Source: Chryseobacterium sp. G0162 (lineage in GTDB: Bacteria > Bacteroidota > Bacteroidia > Flavobacteriales > Weeksellaceae). Taken from it: a DNA stretch of 64,000 bases. The notes below the pieces were generated by a model. It was given only the letters and a program-made list of their open reading frames with translations. It was not told the DNA's origin and made no database searches. Positions 24,518 to 33,962 of this stretch are shown here, piece by piece (within the stretch, counting starts at the first letter, position 1; every line of letters starts with the position of its first letter). The stretch is taken from NCBI RefSeq assembly GCF_003815715.1, contig NZ_CP033922.1:4636001-4700000 (forward strand), written 5' to 3'. Both the position numbers and the translations under genes were made by a program.

Positions 24518-27148
24518 ATGAAAATCGAAAAGATTCAGGCACTACGAGGTCCTAATATCTGGAGTATCAGAAGAAAGAAGCTGATACAGATGAGGTTGGA
24601 TCTTGAAGAAATGGAGAATTATCCTACCAATAAAATAGAAGGATTCAGGGATAGAATTGAAAAATTAATCCCGTCACTGATTACCCACAGGTGTTCAGAA
24701 GGAGTGGAAGGTGGTTTTTTCCATAGAGTGGAAACAGGAACCTGGATGGGACATGTCATTGAGCATATTGCCTTGGAAATACAGACCCTGGCGGGGATGG
24801 ATGTTGGCTTTGGAAGAACCCGGGAAACCAAAACGCCGGGAGTGTATAATGTAGTCTTCAATTATCTTGAAGAAAATGTAGGAATTTATGCTGCTGAGGA
24901 ATCCGTCAAGATTGCAGAAGCTTTAATTGAAGGAAAAGATTACAACCTGAATGCCTGTATTCAGAAACTGAAAGAGATCAGAGAACGTGTACGTCTGGGT
25001 CCATCTACCGGAAGTATTGTAGAAGAAGCCGTTTCCAGAAAAATACCCTGGATCCGGTTGGGAACAAATTCATTGGTACAGTTGGGATATGGAGTCAATC
25101 AACAGCGTTTTCAAGCGACAATTACCGGAAAAACAAGCTCTATTGCGGTAGATATTGCCTGCAATAAAGAATTAACCAAAAGGATGCTTCACGATGCTGC
25201 TATTCCGGTACCTATAGGTGACTTGGTGGTTGATGAGGAAGATTTAAATAACGTTATCAAAAAAATAGGGTATCCCATTGTTTTAAAACCTTTGGATGGG
25301 AATCATGGAAAAGGCTCTTCTATCAATGTTAATGATTGGGAGGCTGCCAAAATTGGATTGGAACATGCCCAGAAATACTCCCGAAAAGTAATCGTTGAAA
25401 AATACATTACAGGATATGATTTCAGGGTATTGGTTATTGATAATAAAATGGTGGCGGCAGCAAGAAGAGTTCCTGCCCATATCGTTGGAGACGGGGAACT
25501 GAATATTCAGCAGCTTATTGATAAAGAAAATAAAGATCCACGAAGAGGGTATGGCCATGAAAATGTTCTCACCGAAATTGCAGTGGATAAAGATACTTTA
25601 GAACTGCTTGAAAAGCTTCAATATACTTTGGAAACAGTTCCGCAAAGAGGAGAGGTGGTTTATCTGAAATCTACAGCCAATCTTTCTACAGGAGGAACAT
25701 CAATAGATGTTACCGATATGGTGCACCCGGAAAATATTACAATGGCGGAAAGGATTTCCAAGATTATCGGACTTGATGTTTGCGGGATTGATATTATGGC
25801 AGAAAACCTTACACAACCTTTAAAAGAAAGTGGTGGGGCTATTATAGAAGTCAATGCTGCTCCAGGATTTAGGATGCACCTAGCTCCAAGTGAAGGGTTA
25901 CCAAGAAATGTAGCGGCTCCGGTAGTGGATATGCTATATCCACAGGGAAAACCTTTTACCATTCCGATTATTGCAGTAACCGGAACCAACGGAAAAACAA
26001 CCACAACAAGATTAATTTCCCACATTGTAAAAAGCAATGGTTATAGAGTAGGATTTACTACTTCAGATGGAATTTATATTCAAAATACAATGCTGTCGAA
26101 AGGAGATACCACAGGACCATTGTCAGCAGAGTTTATTTTAAAAGATCCTACCGTGGAGTTTGCTGTTCTGGAGACAGCCAGAGGTGGAATTCTCCGTTCC
26201 GGGTTAGGATTTTCACAATGTGATATTGGCGTTCTGACCAATATTGAGGAAGATCATTTGGGAATGAATGATATCCATAACCTGAAAGATCTTACTAAAG
26301 TAAAGCGGGTTGTATTAGACAGTGTAAAGAAAACCGGTTGGAGTGTGCTGAATGCAGACAATGAGTATTCCATGAAAATTGTTAACAATCTTGATTGTAA
26401 TGTAGCTATTTTCAGCATGGATGAGAATAATCCTCATATTGTAAAATTTGCCAAAGAAGGAAGAATTACCTGCGTTTATGAAGAAGGTTTTGTAACCATT
26501 AAGAAAGGTGACTGGAAGATTAGAATAGGTAAAGCCAAAGATTTCCCGATTACAATGGATGGTAAAGCCAGATTCATGATCGAAAATGTTTTGGCGGCCA
26601 GTTTGGCAAGTTATCTTCATGGATTTGGAATTGAGGATATTTCCAATTCGTTAAGAACCTTTATTCCAAGTGCGCAGCTTACTCCCGGAAGATTAAATGT
26701 CTTTAAGTTTAAAAGCTTTAAAGTGTTGATCGACTTTGCCCACAACCCATCCGGATATGAAGCTATAGAAGATTACCTGAAAAATGTTGAATCTACCAAA
26801 AAAATAGGGATTATTTCCGGTGTTGGAGACAGAAGAGACAATGATATCAGAGAATGTGGGAAAATTGCAGGAAGAATGTTCGATCATATCATCATCCGAA
26901 ATGAAAAACATCTTCGTGGAAGAACAGAAGAGGAGATCAATGGATTGATTATCGAAGGCATGCAGTCTTCAGGAAAAGATGTCAGCTACGAAATTATTCC
27001 TAAAGAAATTGAAGCATTGAAGCATGCCATGGGAATGGCTGAAGACGGAACATTCATTACGGCTTTAAGTGATGTAATTTCCAATGCTATTGATCTTGTT
27101 CAGGAATATCAGGCAAGAGAATTGCTGGAAGATGACAAGAATTTGTAA
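24518..27148 (+). CDS. cphA: Cyanophycin synthetase
   Basis: The 876-residue protein has the CphA1 layout: an N-terminal domain (to about 220), an ATP-grasp domain with KPLDGNHGKGSS at about 257, and a Mur-ligase domain with the intact P-loop GTNGKTTTTR at about 488. The ATP-grasp half adds Asp to the backbone and the Mur-like half joins Arg to its side chain. The P-loop is intact, so both activities should be present, unlike in CphA2-type enzymes, which lose the Mur-ligase function. It is divergent from cphB and followed by a strong terminator. Confidence 0.96.
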   Translation: MKIEKIQALRGPNIWSIRRKKLIQMRLDLEEMENYPTNKIEGFRDRIEKLIPSLITHRCSEGVEGGFFHRVETGTWMGHVIEHIALEIQTLAGMDVGFGRTRETKTPGVYNVVFNYLEENVGIYAAEESVKIAEALIEGKDYNLNACIQKLKEIRERVRLGPSTGSIVEEAVSRKIPWIRLGTNSLVQLGYGVNQQRFQATITGKTSSIAVDIACNKELTKRMLHDAAIPVPIGDLVVDEEDLNNVIKKIGYPIVLKPLDGNHGKGSSINVNDWEAAKIGLEHAQKYSRKVIVEKYITGYDFRVLVIDNKMVAAARRVPAHIVGDGELNIQQLIDKENKDPRRGYGHENVLTEIAVDKDTLELLEKLQYTLETVPQRGEVVYLKSTANLSTGGTSIDVTDMVHPENITMAERISKIIGLDVCGIDIMAENLTQPLKESGGAIIEVNAAPGFRMHLAPSEGLPRNVAAPVVDMLYPQGKPFTIPIIAVTGTNGKTTTTRLISHIVKSNGYRVGFTTSDGIYIQNTMLSKGDTTGPLSAEFILKDPTVEFAVLETARGGILRSGLGFSQCDIGVLTNIEEDHLGMNDIHNLKDLTKVKRVVLDSVKKTGWSVLNADNEYSMKIVNNLDCNVAIFSMDENNPHIVKFAKEGRITCVYEEGFVTIKKGDWKIRIGKAKDFPITMDGKARFMIENVLAASLASYLHGFGIEDISNSLRTFIPSAQLTPGRLNVFKFKSFKVLIDFAHNPSGYEAIEDYLKNVESTKKIGIISGVGDRRDNDIRECGKIAGRMFDHIIIRNEKHLRGRTEEEINGLIIEGMQSSGKDVSYEIIPKEIEALKHAMGMAEDGTFITALSDVISNAIDLVQEYQARELLEDDKNL

Positions 27149-27169
27149 ACATTTGAGATTGAGATAAAA

Positions 27170-27201
27170 AAAGCGGCTGTACTTCATAGTGCAGCCGCTT
27201 T
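27170..27201. terminator. Terminator after cphA
   Basis: Stem aaagcggctg with its complement, extended by tact/agtg (one G-U pair), loop tcat, A/T runs on both sides. It lies 22 bases after the cphA stop and also suits the convergent gene at 27289. Confidence 0.88.
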
Positions 27202-27288
27202 ATTATAAATTCTGATGATCTCACTGATTAATAAGTTATCACAAGCATCTGCGATATCTGCAAAATTTGCGAGAGCTCAGTTTTTACT

Positions 27289-28473
27289 TTATAGCTCTCC
27301 AAAAAAAGCATTAGAACTTCCAATCCAGATAGCATCTTTTTTATTGAAATCCACATTGACCATGGCTGCTTTGGTCATTCTTCCTAAATTTTCAAGTAGA
27401 ATAGGACGCTCATCATTTTCTTTCCAAATATACAGCAAACGGATCTCTGCCTTTGAAAATTCCCCATTGATATCTTCAAAAAGTGGTTCATAAGTTACTT
27501 TTCTCTGTAGGATATAGTTTTCCTTATCTTCAATAGTGTTTGTGATTTCTTTAGTCGGATTTAAATTTACACCACTGCCTGCAAATGAAAATAATGGCTT
27601 TAATACAAAATCCTCAAGGTTTTCATGTTCCGGAAATTCATGTAAGAAATAACTTTTAGGAACAAATTGATGTTTCAGGAATGGTAAAATAAACTTAGAA
27701 ATCTTAAAGAACCAGTTCGGATGAGTGATCCATTGTACATCTACTTCTTCACGGAAATCAAACTCAGTTTTAAGATCGGGAATCCTATCCAATTCATCAA
27801 ATATAACACGATTGTAGATTCTTTTAATTTCAACAAGTTTGCTGTCATTTTCATAGTAAAGCTTTTTACCTTCCTTCTTTATTTTGGTTAAACACACCGT
27901 TTTGATACCGAGTAATTGCTCGGTTAAAGTAAAGTCGATGGCTGTTTTCTGCTTTTCAGGAAAGATTTCAAGAAGAATGACATTCTCAGGATTTTCATCC
28001 CCTACAATCAGATCTTTTAAATACTGTTTAAAGTCTTCATGAGACATAGGATTACGAATCGATGAAAGAAAAGGATAAACTTCACAGAACGTTTCTTCAT
28101 AAATCTTTTGGAAAACATATAATGAAGGAAAAGCCTGAAGCTCTATCAGCTGTGGTTCAATTGTTCCATCTTCACTTTTACAGACTCCAAAATCGATGGT
28201 AAAAAAATGGGGTTGGTCTGTGTCATTGGGAACCCTGCAGTTGTCAGGAATTGCTTTTTGAAGGGTTTCAGCCGGAAGCGCTTTGATCTGGCTAATGATA
28301 CTTTCACTGGCATCAAGCAATTTACCTTCAAATTCTTTGGTAAGGAAAATCGGGCTTTCTGAAATTCTGAAACCCGGTTCTATACCGCCTTTGCGTGTTA
28401 AAATTTCTTTAAGCTGTTTGTATTTTTCATCTGAAAACTCCTGATTGAAATGCTTTCTGTATTTTGGGATCAT
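27289..28473 (-). CDS. ATP-grasp-type ligase-like protein, last gene of the amidoligase cluster
   Basis: The 394-residue soluble protein has a typical ATP-grasp Lys/Gly loop in FVLKPLFSFAGSGVN at about residues 285-300, and a C-terminal segment IRLLYIWKENDERPILLENL that may supply metal ligands. The rest, including IDFGVCKSEDGTIEPQLIEL, fits no family I know. I infer that it forms an amide or ester bond using ATP. It is the last gene of the minus-strand cluster with two further ATP-grasp genes, a GCS2 ligase and an amidotransferase. A terminator-like hairpin lies 21 bases before its start. It converges with cphA. Confidence 0.6.
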   Translation of the reverse strand: MIPKYRKHFNQEFSDEKYKQLKEILTRKGGIEPGFRISESPIFLTKEFEGKLLDASESIISQIKALPAETLQKAIPDNCRVPNDTDQPHFFTIDFGVCKSEDGTIEPQLIELQAFPSLYVFQKIYEETFCEVYPFLSSIRNPMSHEDFKQYLKDLIVGDENPENVILLEIFPEKQKTAIDFTLTEQLLGIKTVCLTKIKKEGKKLYYENDSKLVEIKRIYNRVIFDELDRIPDLKTEFDFREEVDVQWITHPNWFFKISKFILPFLKHQFVPKSYFLHEFPEHENLEDFVLKPLFSFAGSGVNLNPTKEITNTIEDKENYILQRKVTYEPLFEDINGEFSKAEIRLLYIWKENDERPILLENLGRMTKAAMVNVDFNKKDAIWIGSSNAFFGEL

Positions 28474-28493
28474 ATTTTTTCTTTTGTGGTGGT

Positions 28494-28520
28494 AAAAAAT
28501 CGAGCATTTTTGCTCGATTT
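28494..28520 (-). terminator. Terminator-like hairpin 21 bases before the start of the 27289 gene
   Basis: A perfect 10-bp stem (aaatcgagca, loop tttt, complement) ends on the minus strand in a T-run. It can end the transcript of the amidotransferase gene upstream or act as an attenuator for the ATP-grasp gene downstream, because there is no room for a promoter between it and that start. Confidence 0.75.
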
Positions 28521-28538
28521 GATATTTGAAATAAATTT

Positions 28539-28705
28539 AACCACAAAAGTCACAAAAGTTTTTATTAAAAATATAAATGGATGTATAATAAGTTCACATA
28601 AGATAGAAAATCAAAGATTTTCAAAACGCCTAAATGTACTTTTCAAACAGTTTAGTAGTAACTTAAAAAGAACTTAGGGGTTAAGCTTTTGTGGCTTTTG
28701 TGGTT
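28539..28705. repeat. Inverted-repeat element between the amidotransferase and ATP-grasp genes
   Basis: Arms aaccacaaaagtcacaaaag (28539-28558) and its complement with one difference (28686-28705) bound a 167-base element. It includes an inner gaaaatcaaagattttc palindrome. A degenerate piece of similar sequence (aaatcaaagatttt) occurs near 21833. The rest of the 244-base gap holds only the hairpin and no gene. Confidence 0.7.
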
Positions 28706-28717
28706 TATTTTAATTTT

Positions 28718-29551
28718 TTAAGCCAAAGATTCAACGTTCTTCAAAATGTTTTTTTTTGCGAACTGAAGAAATCTCGGGAGGATCTGATTTCTGGTCAGGA
28801 TGATTTTATCTTCATCATCTATTCTGTCCATAGTTTCAAGATATTTTTCCATTCCGAAGTTTTCAATCATAGCTTCTCTGTTCTTATCGTCTTTAAGGTT
28901 TTCTATTAAAGCTTCAGGGCTTGCTTCCGGGTGAAATTGGGTCCCGAATATTTCATCAGAAAAACGAACAGCCATTATCGCTCTCTCCAAATTGATATGA
29001 GGTCGGAACTTTTCAATAGCCATAACAGTCATTCCCAATTCTTCAAAACGGTCGTGATCCGGCTCAATGAATTGATAAGCTCTGGAATCTACTGCATAAA
29101 AAGGATCCTGAAGATTTTTGAATAAAAATTCCTCCCGGCCTTCTTTTGTTTTATGAATTGGCATTACCCCAAAAGAATAGGATTTTCTTTTACAGATATT
29201 CCCTAACTTCCAATGAATACTTGCCAACTGAAAAGAATGACAAATCAGGAAAAGATACTTTTTATCCTCATTGTATTTATTATGTTCAAAAACGGAATCT
29301 AAAAATTGAGCAAACCTATTTTCCCATTCGAAACCTTCACGATGCGGGGTTCCTGGTCCGCCTGAAGAAATAAAAATATCAAAGTCTCCAATCTCCGGCA
29401 TTTCATCTTTAAACCTGACATCAAATGTCTCGATGATTACATTTTCTTCAGAGTTCTGCTTAAACGTTTCAGAAATTTCTTTAATGTTTCTAAAGCCTTG
29501 ATTAACATGATTGTTGTTCATGTCCAGCAGAGCAATTCGAATATCTTTCAT
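28718..29551 (-). CDS. Class I glutamine amidotransferase-like protein
   Basis: The 277-residue protein shows the GATase-I triad: the nucleophile Cys at about 104 in FLICHSFQLA and the His-Glu pair in FGTQFHPEAS. Oxyanion-type Gly residues lie in DIFISSGGPGTPH. Class I amidotransferases release ammonia from glutamine for a partner enzyme, or act as peptidases in related families. It is 33 bases downstream of the GCS2-type ligase gene, so it could feed ammonia to that ligase or trim gamma-glutamyl bonds. It lacks the synthetase domain of GMP synthase. Confidence 0.85.
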   Translation of the reverse strand: MKDIRIALLDMNNNHVNQGFRNIKEISETFKQNSEENVIIETFDVRFKDEMPEIGDFDIFISSGGPGTPHREGFEWENRFAQFLDSVFEHNKYNEDKKYLFLICHSFQLASIHWKLGNICKRKSYSFGVMPIHKTKEGREEFLFKNLQDPFYAVDSRAYQFIEPDHDRFEELGMTVMAIEKFRPHINLERAIMAVRFSDEIFGTQFHPEASPEALIENLKDDKNREAMIENFGMEKYLETMDRIDDEDKIILTRNQILPRFLQFAKKNILKNVESLA

Positions 29552-29584
29552 TACATCATATTTTTTGTAAAGTTACCAAAAATA

Positions 29585-30706
29585 TTATGAAGCGGATTCA
29601 CCATGTGTAATGCCGTATTCTGTTTCTGAGATCATATAATCCACAACCTTAGTAAGATCCCCGGTTTCTTTGAAGATCTGAAGCTGTCGATCGGCACCCG
29701 TACCATTTTCAAGAATTTTCCAGGCATATTCAACTTCTTGTCGGCATCCTAAATCATCTACTACATCATCAATAAACTCTAAGAGTTCTTTTAACAAATG
29801 GGGATAAGGAACCGATTCTTCTTTTCCAAAATCAATCAGATGAGCCTCAATACCGCTTTTGGAAGCACGCCATTTATTTTCATTCAATAAAAGTCTTCTG
29901 TAGCTTCTAAAACTCAGATTTTGTTGGTGGAGTTTATAAATTTTAGCCACTAAACTCTGCATAATGGCTGCAAGACATACTGTTTCATCAATTCTTAAAG
30001 GCATATCGCAAATCCTGAACTCAATGGTAGGATAGAACGGATGAACCCTTAAATCCCACCATATTTTTTTAGCATTATCAATGGTTCCTGTTTTTACCAA
30101 AAGATCGACATAGCTGTCAAATTCTGCCAATGAATTGAAGTAACTGGGAATACCGGTTCTCGGAAATTTAACGAAAATTTCCTGTCTGTAAGATTTAAAA
30201 CCTGTATACCTTCCGATCCAGAAAGGAGAATTGGTAGAAAGGGCATAAACGTGAGGCAGAAAATATCGCATTACATTCTGAATTCTTACGCCTTCCTCAC
30301 GATTAGGAATTCCAATATGAACATGAAGTCCAAAAATCAGGTTCTCACGGGCAACATCCCCCATATCATCAACAATTTTGATATATCTCTCTCCCTGAGT
30401 AATCGTATTGTCAGACCAATGAGAAAAAGGGTGGGTTCCTCCTCCGGAAACGCGAAGTCCCTGTTCGTGGGCTGTATTGATGAGATGCCTTCTTAAATTG
30501 GTTAATTCTGCCCGGGCTTCCTGAATATTCTGACAGATGCCGGTCTCCATTTCAATCATGGATTCGTGCATTTCATGCTTTAGATTTTCACTCAATACCG
30601 CTTTTCCGCCTTCAATGATTTTTGATACGTGCGAAATCAGATCCCTGCTTTCAACATCAATGATCTGATATTCTTCTTCGATTCCAATAGTAAACTGATG
30701 ATGCAT
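29585..30706 (-). CDS. Carboxylate-amine ligase, GCS2/YbdK type
   Basis: The 373-residue protein has the YbdK signature: TIGIEEEYQIID at the start, EMHESMIEMETG, the loop SGGGTHPFSHW and FGLHVHIGI. These are the ATP and metal residues of the glutamate-cysteine ligase type 2 fold, which forms an amide between a carboxylate and an amine. E. coli YbdK shows weak gamma-glutamylcysteine synthesis, but the physiological substrates of most members are unknown. It lies between an ATP-grasp gene (30 bases upstream) and the amidotransferase gene (33 bases downstream) in one transcript. Confidence 0.9.
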   Translation of the reverse strand: MHHQFTIGIEEEYQIIDVESRDLISHVSKIIEGGKAVLSENLKHEMHESMIEMETGICQNIQEARAELTNLRRHLINTAHEQGLRVSGGGTHPFSHWSDNTITQGERYIKIVDDMGDVARENLIFGLHVHIGIPNREEGVRIQNVMRYFLPHVYALSTNSPFWIGRYTGFKSYRQEIFVKFPRTGIPSYFNSLAEFDSYVDLLVKTGTIDNAKKIWWDLRVHPFYPTIEFRICDMPLRIDETVCLAAIMQSLVAKIYKLHQQNLSFRSYRRLLLNENKWRASKSGIEAHLIDFGKEESVPYPHLLKELLEFIDDVVDDLGCRQEVEYAWKILENGTGADRQLQIFKETGDLTKVVDYMISETEYGITHGESAS

Positions 30707-30736
30707 TGTCTTGTGTTTTTTTATTCTTTTTCAATA

Positions 30737-31690
30737 TTATTTTATGGAATCTTTCACGAAGGTTCCCCAAGTGATATTAGGTTTTCCCGGAACATATTCC
30801 TTAGCTTTTTCAATAGCAAGCTTAGCAGCATGTTCTATAATCCATGCGAAATTCTCTTCTCCTACAGAATTTCTGTCTGCATCCGGAGCCGGATTACAGA
30901 AGTCAATAGCATAAGGAATACCATCCCTTACAGCAAATTCAACAGTGTTGAAATCATATCCTAATGCTTCATTCATTTTGATTGTATAATCATGAATGGT
31001 TTTTAATAATTTTTCAAGCTCTTCCCCTTGTGTCTGGTGAGTAGTGGCATACCTTAAGTGATGTGGGTTCCTAGGTTCGTAAGGCATGATATGAACATAT
31101 TTTCTGCCCAGACAATACACTCGGTAATAATCATCAAAAATAATTTCTTCCTGAACCATCATCACCAGCTGTTCTGTTTCTCCAAGCTTGTTCCAAAGAT
31201 CATCCGGATTTTCTACCCTGTAAACATTCTTCCAGCCGCCACCATCGTGAGGTTTCATATAAGCAGGAAATCCAACATAATCAAAAATATATTCCCAGTC
31301 ATGGGGAAATTTAAGGTTCCTGAATGAAGTTTCCGAAGTATCGGTTGGCCTCTCATGGGATGGAAGCAATACTGTTTTGGGCAATGGAATTCCTAATTTG
31401 CTCATAAGTGCATTATTGAAAAATTTTTCATCAGCACTCCACCAAAACGGATTATTGATTACATAAGTGCCGTTTAGTGCGGCGTTTTTCAGATAAGCTC
31501 TGTAAAAAGGAACATTCTGCGAAATTCTGTCGATGATCACTGCATAACCATAATCTGCCCCTTGTTCTAATTTGTCAATGGTAACAGGTTCAGCCACGAT
31601 ATCTCCACCTCCCAATTCATTTACTTTGTCTATAAATGCCCAGGGAAATGTGTCTTCCATACCGAATAGAATTCCTACTTTTTTTGTCAT
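30737..31690 (-). CDS. ATP-grasp ligase
   Basis: The 317-residue protein has an N-terminal pre-ATP-grasp part (KKVGILFGMEDTFPWAFIDK) and an ATP-grasp domain. The ATP-binding Lys is in FPAYMKPHDGGGWKNVY (about residue 145), and the adenine-binding and metal segments are in MVQEEIIFDDYYRVYC and AIDFCNPAPDADRNS. It is a cytosolic carboxylate-amine ligase of unknown substrate, loosely like RimK or carnosine-synthase relatives. It is 30 bases upstream of the GCS2 ligase gene, so the two ligases probably act in the same pathway. Confidence 0.85.
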   Translation of the reverse strand: MTKKVGILFGMEDTFPWAFIDKVNELGGGDIVAEPVTIDKLEQGADYGYAVIIDRISQNVPFYRAYLKNAALNGTYVINNPFWWSADEKFFNNALMSKLGIPLPKTVLLPSHERPTDTSETSFRNLKFPHDWEYIFDYVGFPAYMKPHDGGGWKNVYRVENPDDLWNKLGETEQLVMMVQEEIIFDDYYRVYCLGRKYVHIMPYEPRNPHHLRYATTHQTQGEELEKLLKTIHDYTIKMNEALGYDFNTVEFAVRDGIPYAIDFCNPAPDADRNSVGEENFAWIIEHAAKLAIEKAKEYVPGKPNITWGTFVKDSIK

Positions 31691-31760
31691 AATTTTTGTT
31701 TTTAATGGTGTATACTATACTTTATTTCTCAACAGAATCTATGATTCTTTAGATTTTTAA

Positions 31761-31825
31761 AACTTAAGCGTTAAAGTATTGATTCTCTTTTTCATTTAAA
31801 AATCTTTATTTTAAACACTTAAGTT
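31761..31825. repeat. Inverted repeat between ATP-grasp and esterase genes
   Basis: Arms aacttaagcgttaaa (31761-31775) and tttaaacacttaagtt (31810-31825) pair almost completely around a loop of about 34 bases, in the 174-base gap of the cluster. Promoter or RNA-processing element; no T-run. Confidence 0.55.
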
Positions 31826-31864
31826 ATTTTACAAACTGATTTTTTGTTTTTATTTGGAGGTTTT

Positions 31865-32578
31865 TTAAGAGAAATAAGCTCCAATAAAGATTGGAAAAAC
31901 CATTCTCCACAACGGCCAGTCGTGACCAATCCATTTTCTTTCATCATACCAGAAATCAATACCTTTTACCCTTAAGATTTCTGCCATTTCAATATTCTTG
32001 TCTTTGCAGATATCCTGATCGGAGGTGCTCAATACAATGTGCATATGCTTATATTTCCATGCTTCATCATTTCTTACAAACTCTCTTGGACAATTGAAAT
32101 ACACCAGGTCATCGGAATAACCGTCCATAAAATTTCTTATACTGAAAGCCCCTGAAAGGCAAAACAAATGAGAAACTACATCCGGAAACCTAAAAGCAAA
32201 ATTGGCAGCGTGATAACCTCCAAAACTGGCTCCAGCCACTGCTACACGATGGGTTTTATGAAGTTTTTGAATGTATGGAACAAACTCCACGATCAAAAAC
32301 TGCACGTATCGTTCGTAATTTTTGATTCTCTGTTGCGGTGATAGTGTTTTATCATAAAAGCTCCAGCTGTCAATGGTCTGAATATTATAAAGCTTTACCT
32401 TTCCCTGTTCTACAAACCAATTGATACTTCCGTTAAGGTGAAAGTTATGGTTCTGGGTATATTGTCCTTGAGAAGTAGGAAACATGATAATAGGATATCC
32501 GGAATATCCGGTCACTTCTACCTTAAGACTTGTTCCCAATATGTTGGAATAGTAATCAGTATGTTCTATATGCGACAT
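31865..32578 (-). CDS. Alpha/beta-hydrolase-fold esterase (EsteraseD-like)
   Basis: The 237-residue protein has the nucleophile elbow GASFGGYHAA (Ser about 118), with the likely acid in STSDQDICK and the His in WIGHDWPLW. It resembles the putative esterase family that also includes enterochelin esterase-like and EsteraseD-like proteins. There is no signal peptide, so it acts in the cytosol. It sits between two ATP-grasp genes (29 bases after the one upstream), so it may release or transfer an acyl group in the same pathway. Confidence 0.85.
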   Translation of the reverse strand: MSHIEHTDYYSNILGTSLKVEVTGYSGYPIIMFPTSQGQYTQNHNFHLNGSINWFVEQGKVKLYNIQTIDSWSFYDKTLSPQQRIKNYERYVQFLIVEFVPYIQKLHKTHRVAVAGASFGGYHAANFAFRFPDVVSHLFCLSGAFSIRNFMDGYSDDLVYFNCPREFVRNDEAWKYKHMHIVLSTSDQDICKDKNIEMAEILRVKGIDFWYDERKWIGHDWPLWRMVFPIFIGAYFS

Positions 32579-32607
32579 TTAAATTTGTACTTTAAGGTTG
32601 TGTATAA

Positions 32608-33822
32608 TTAACTGCTTAACTTACTAGTCTTAGGCGGAAGGATGTTGAGCATTTCAGCATTGATCTTTTCTGCGGCGCTGTCTAGTCTTTCTTCTATTAC
32701 GGAAGCATCACTGGATTTGTATACAATTCCAACATGATAATCGATGGGAAGAAATTTTATGGCTTCCTCACATGCGAATTTACTATAATCTGGCTCTTTA
32801 TCTTTGATAAGCGCAACAATAAGACCTGCGTAATATCCTGTAGGAGGGGAGACACTATAGTTTTTATTTCTTAAGAGAGCATCTTCAATTTTGGCCCATT
32901 CTCTCCAGATATTGATGCTGCTTGAAGCTTCTACCAAATCAGGAATATGAGCACCCCCCACTCGTGAGGAGGTTTCCAGAAAATACCATTTTCCGTCTTT
33001 TTTTCCACGGATGAATTCCGTATGAGTGGCTCCGTTGAGTAATCCAAAGTTGGAAAGTACCCTGGAATTGATCTCTTCCAAAGCTTTGAACTCATCAGAG
33101 TATCTTCCTAATGTTTTAGATCTGAAAACACCCCCTTCATGAGAAACCTGCATAGGCGGAGCCAGATATTTTGATGCAGAAGTAAAGACTATTTCTTTGT
33201 TGAAGGTAAGGCTGTCTACATGATATACATCTCCCGGTTTAAAGCTTTCCAGGAGGAAAAGATGACGCTCTTCTCCAAGAGTTTCCAACGCCTCATGAAG
33301 CTGTTCTTTGGTCATGATCTTTTTAATTCCTGATGCCGAAGCCTCTGAACGGGGTTTCAATACCCATGGAGCGGGAACCTTATCTACAAATTCATTCACT
33401 GTATCGTCATTGAAAACGGCCGTAAATTCAGGAACATTGATGCCTGTGTCTTTCGCCTTTTGGCGCATCGCCAGTTTATCTCTGAAATAGCGGTGGGTCG
33501 TCTGTCCCATTCCCGGAATACGAAACGTTTCGCGGATCAGGGCAGCCTTTTCTACGTCGTAGTCATCAAGAGCAACTACAGCATCTACTTTTCTTGTTTT
33601 CATCAGGTGTGAAAATCCCTGAATCAAATGTTCCAGATTCCACACAGATGGTTTGATTTCAGGCATATAAAATACCTCATCAATGGCTTGCCAGGGCCAG
33701 TTTTTTTCTTTAAGATTTTCTGATGTTACTAAGATGATTTTATTACCGAGCCTCTTCATTTCATCCATGAAGTCATAGCCCTTGTAATAGCACGAAATAC
33801 ATACTATAATTTTCTCCTCCAT
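32608..33822 (-). CDS. ATP-grasp domain ligase (carnosine-synthase/biotin-carboxylase-like)
   Basis: The 404-residue protein has an N-terminal Rossmann-like part (EKIIVCISCYYKGYDFMDEM), a middle helical part (IPGMGQTTHRYFRDKLAMRQ) and an ATP-grasp domain with WVLKPRSEASASGIKK (Lys about 155). Metal-binding Glu is in WYFLETSSRVGG, with Ser where Asn is usual. Relatives join an amino acid to another carboxylate. It begins a sub-cluster with the downstream esterase (29-base gap). A 140-base gap upstream, with TATTTTTG boxes on the minus strand at 33852-33859 and 33889-33896, may hold a promoter. Confidence 0.87.
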   Translation of the reverse strand: MEEKIIVCISCYYKGYDFMDEMKRLGNKIILVTSENLKEKNWPWQAIDEVFYMPEIKPSVWNLEHLIQGFSHLMKTRKVDAVVALDDYDVEKAALIRETFRIPGMGQTTHRYFRDKLAMRQKAKDTGINVPEFTAVFNDDTVNEFVDKVPAPWVLKPRSEASASGIKKIMTKEQLHEALETLGEERHLFLLESFKPGDVYHVDSLTFNKEIVFTSASKYLAPPMQVSHEGGVFRSKTLGRYSDEFKALEEINSRVLSNFGLLNGATHTEFIRGKKDGKWYFLETSSRVGGAHIPDLVEASSSINIWREWAKIEDALLRNKNYSVSPPTGYYAGLIVALIKDKEPDYSKFACEEAIKFLPIDYHVGIVYKSSDASVIEERLDSAAEKINAEMLNILPPKTSKLSS

Positions 33823-33962
33823 ATAATGTTTTTTAAGTTTTAGTGAATTATCAAAAATAAAAGCAATTCTTTATTGTTTGATTAATATCAAAAATAAAAA
33901 TATGATGTGCTTTTATGAATCACTAATCAAGTATACAGAGAATTTTTGTAATAAACTAATTT

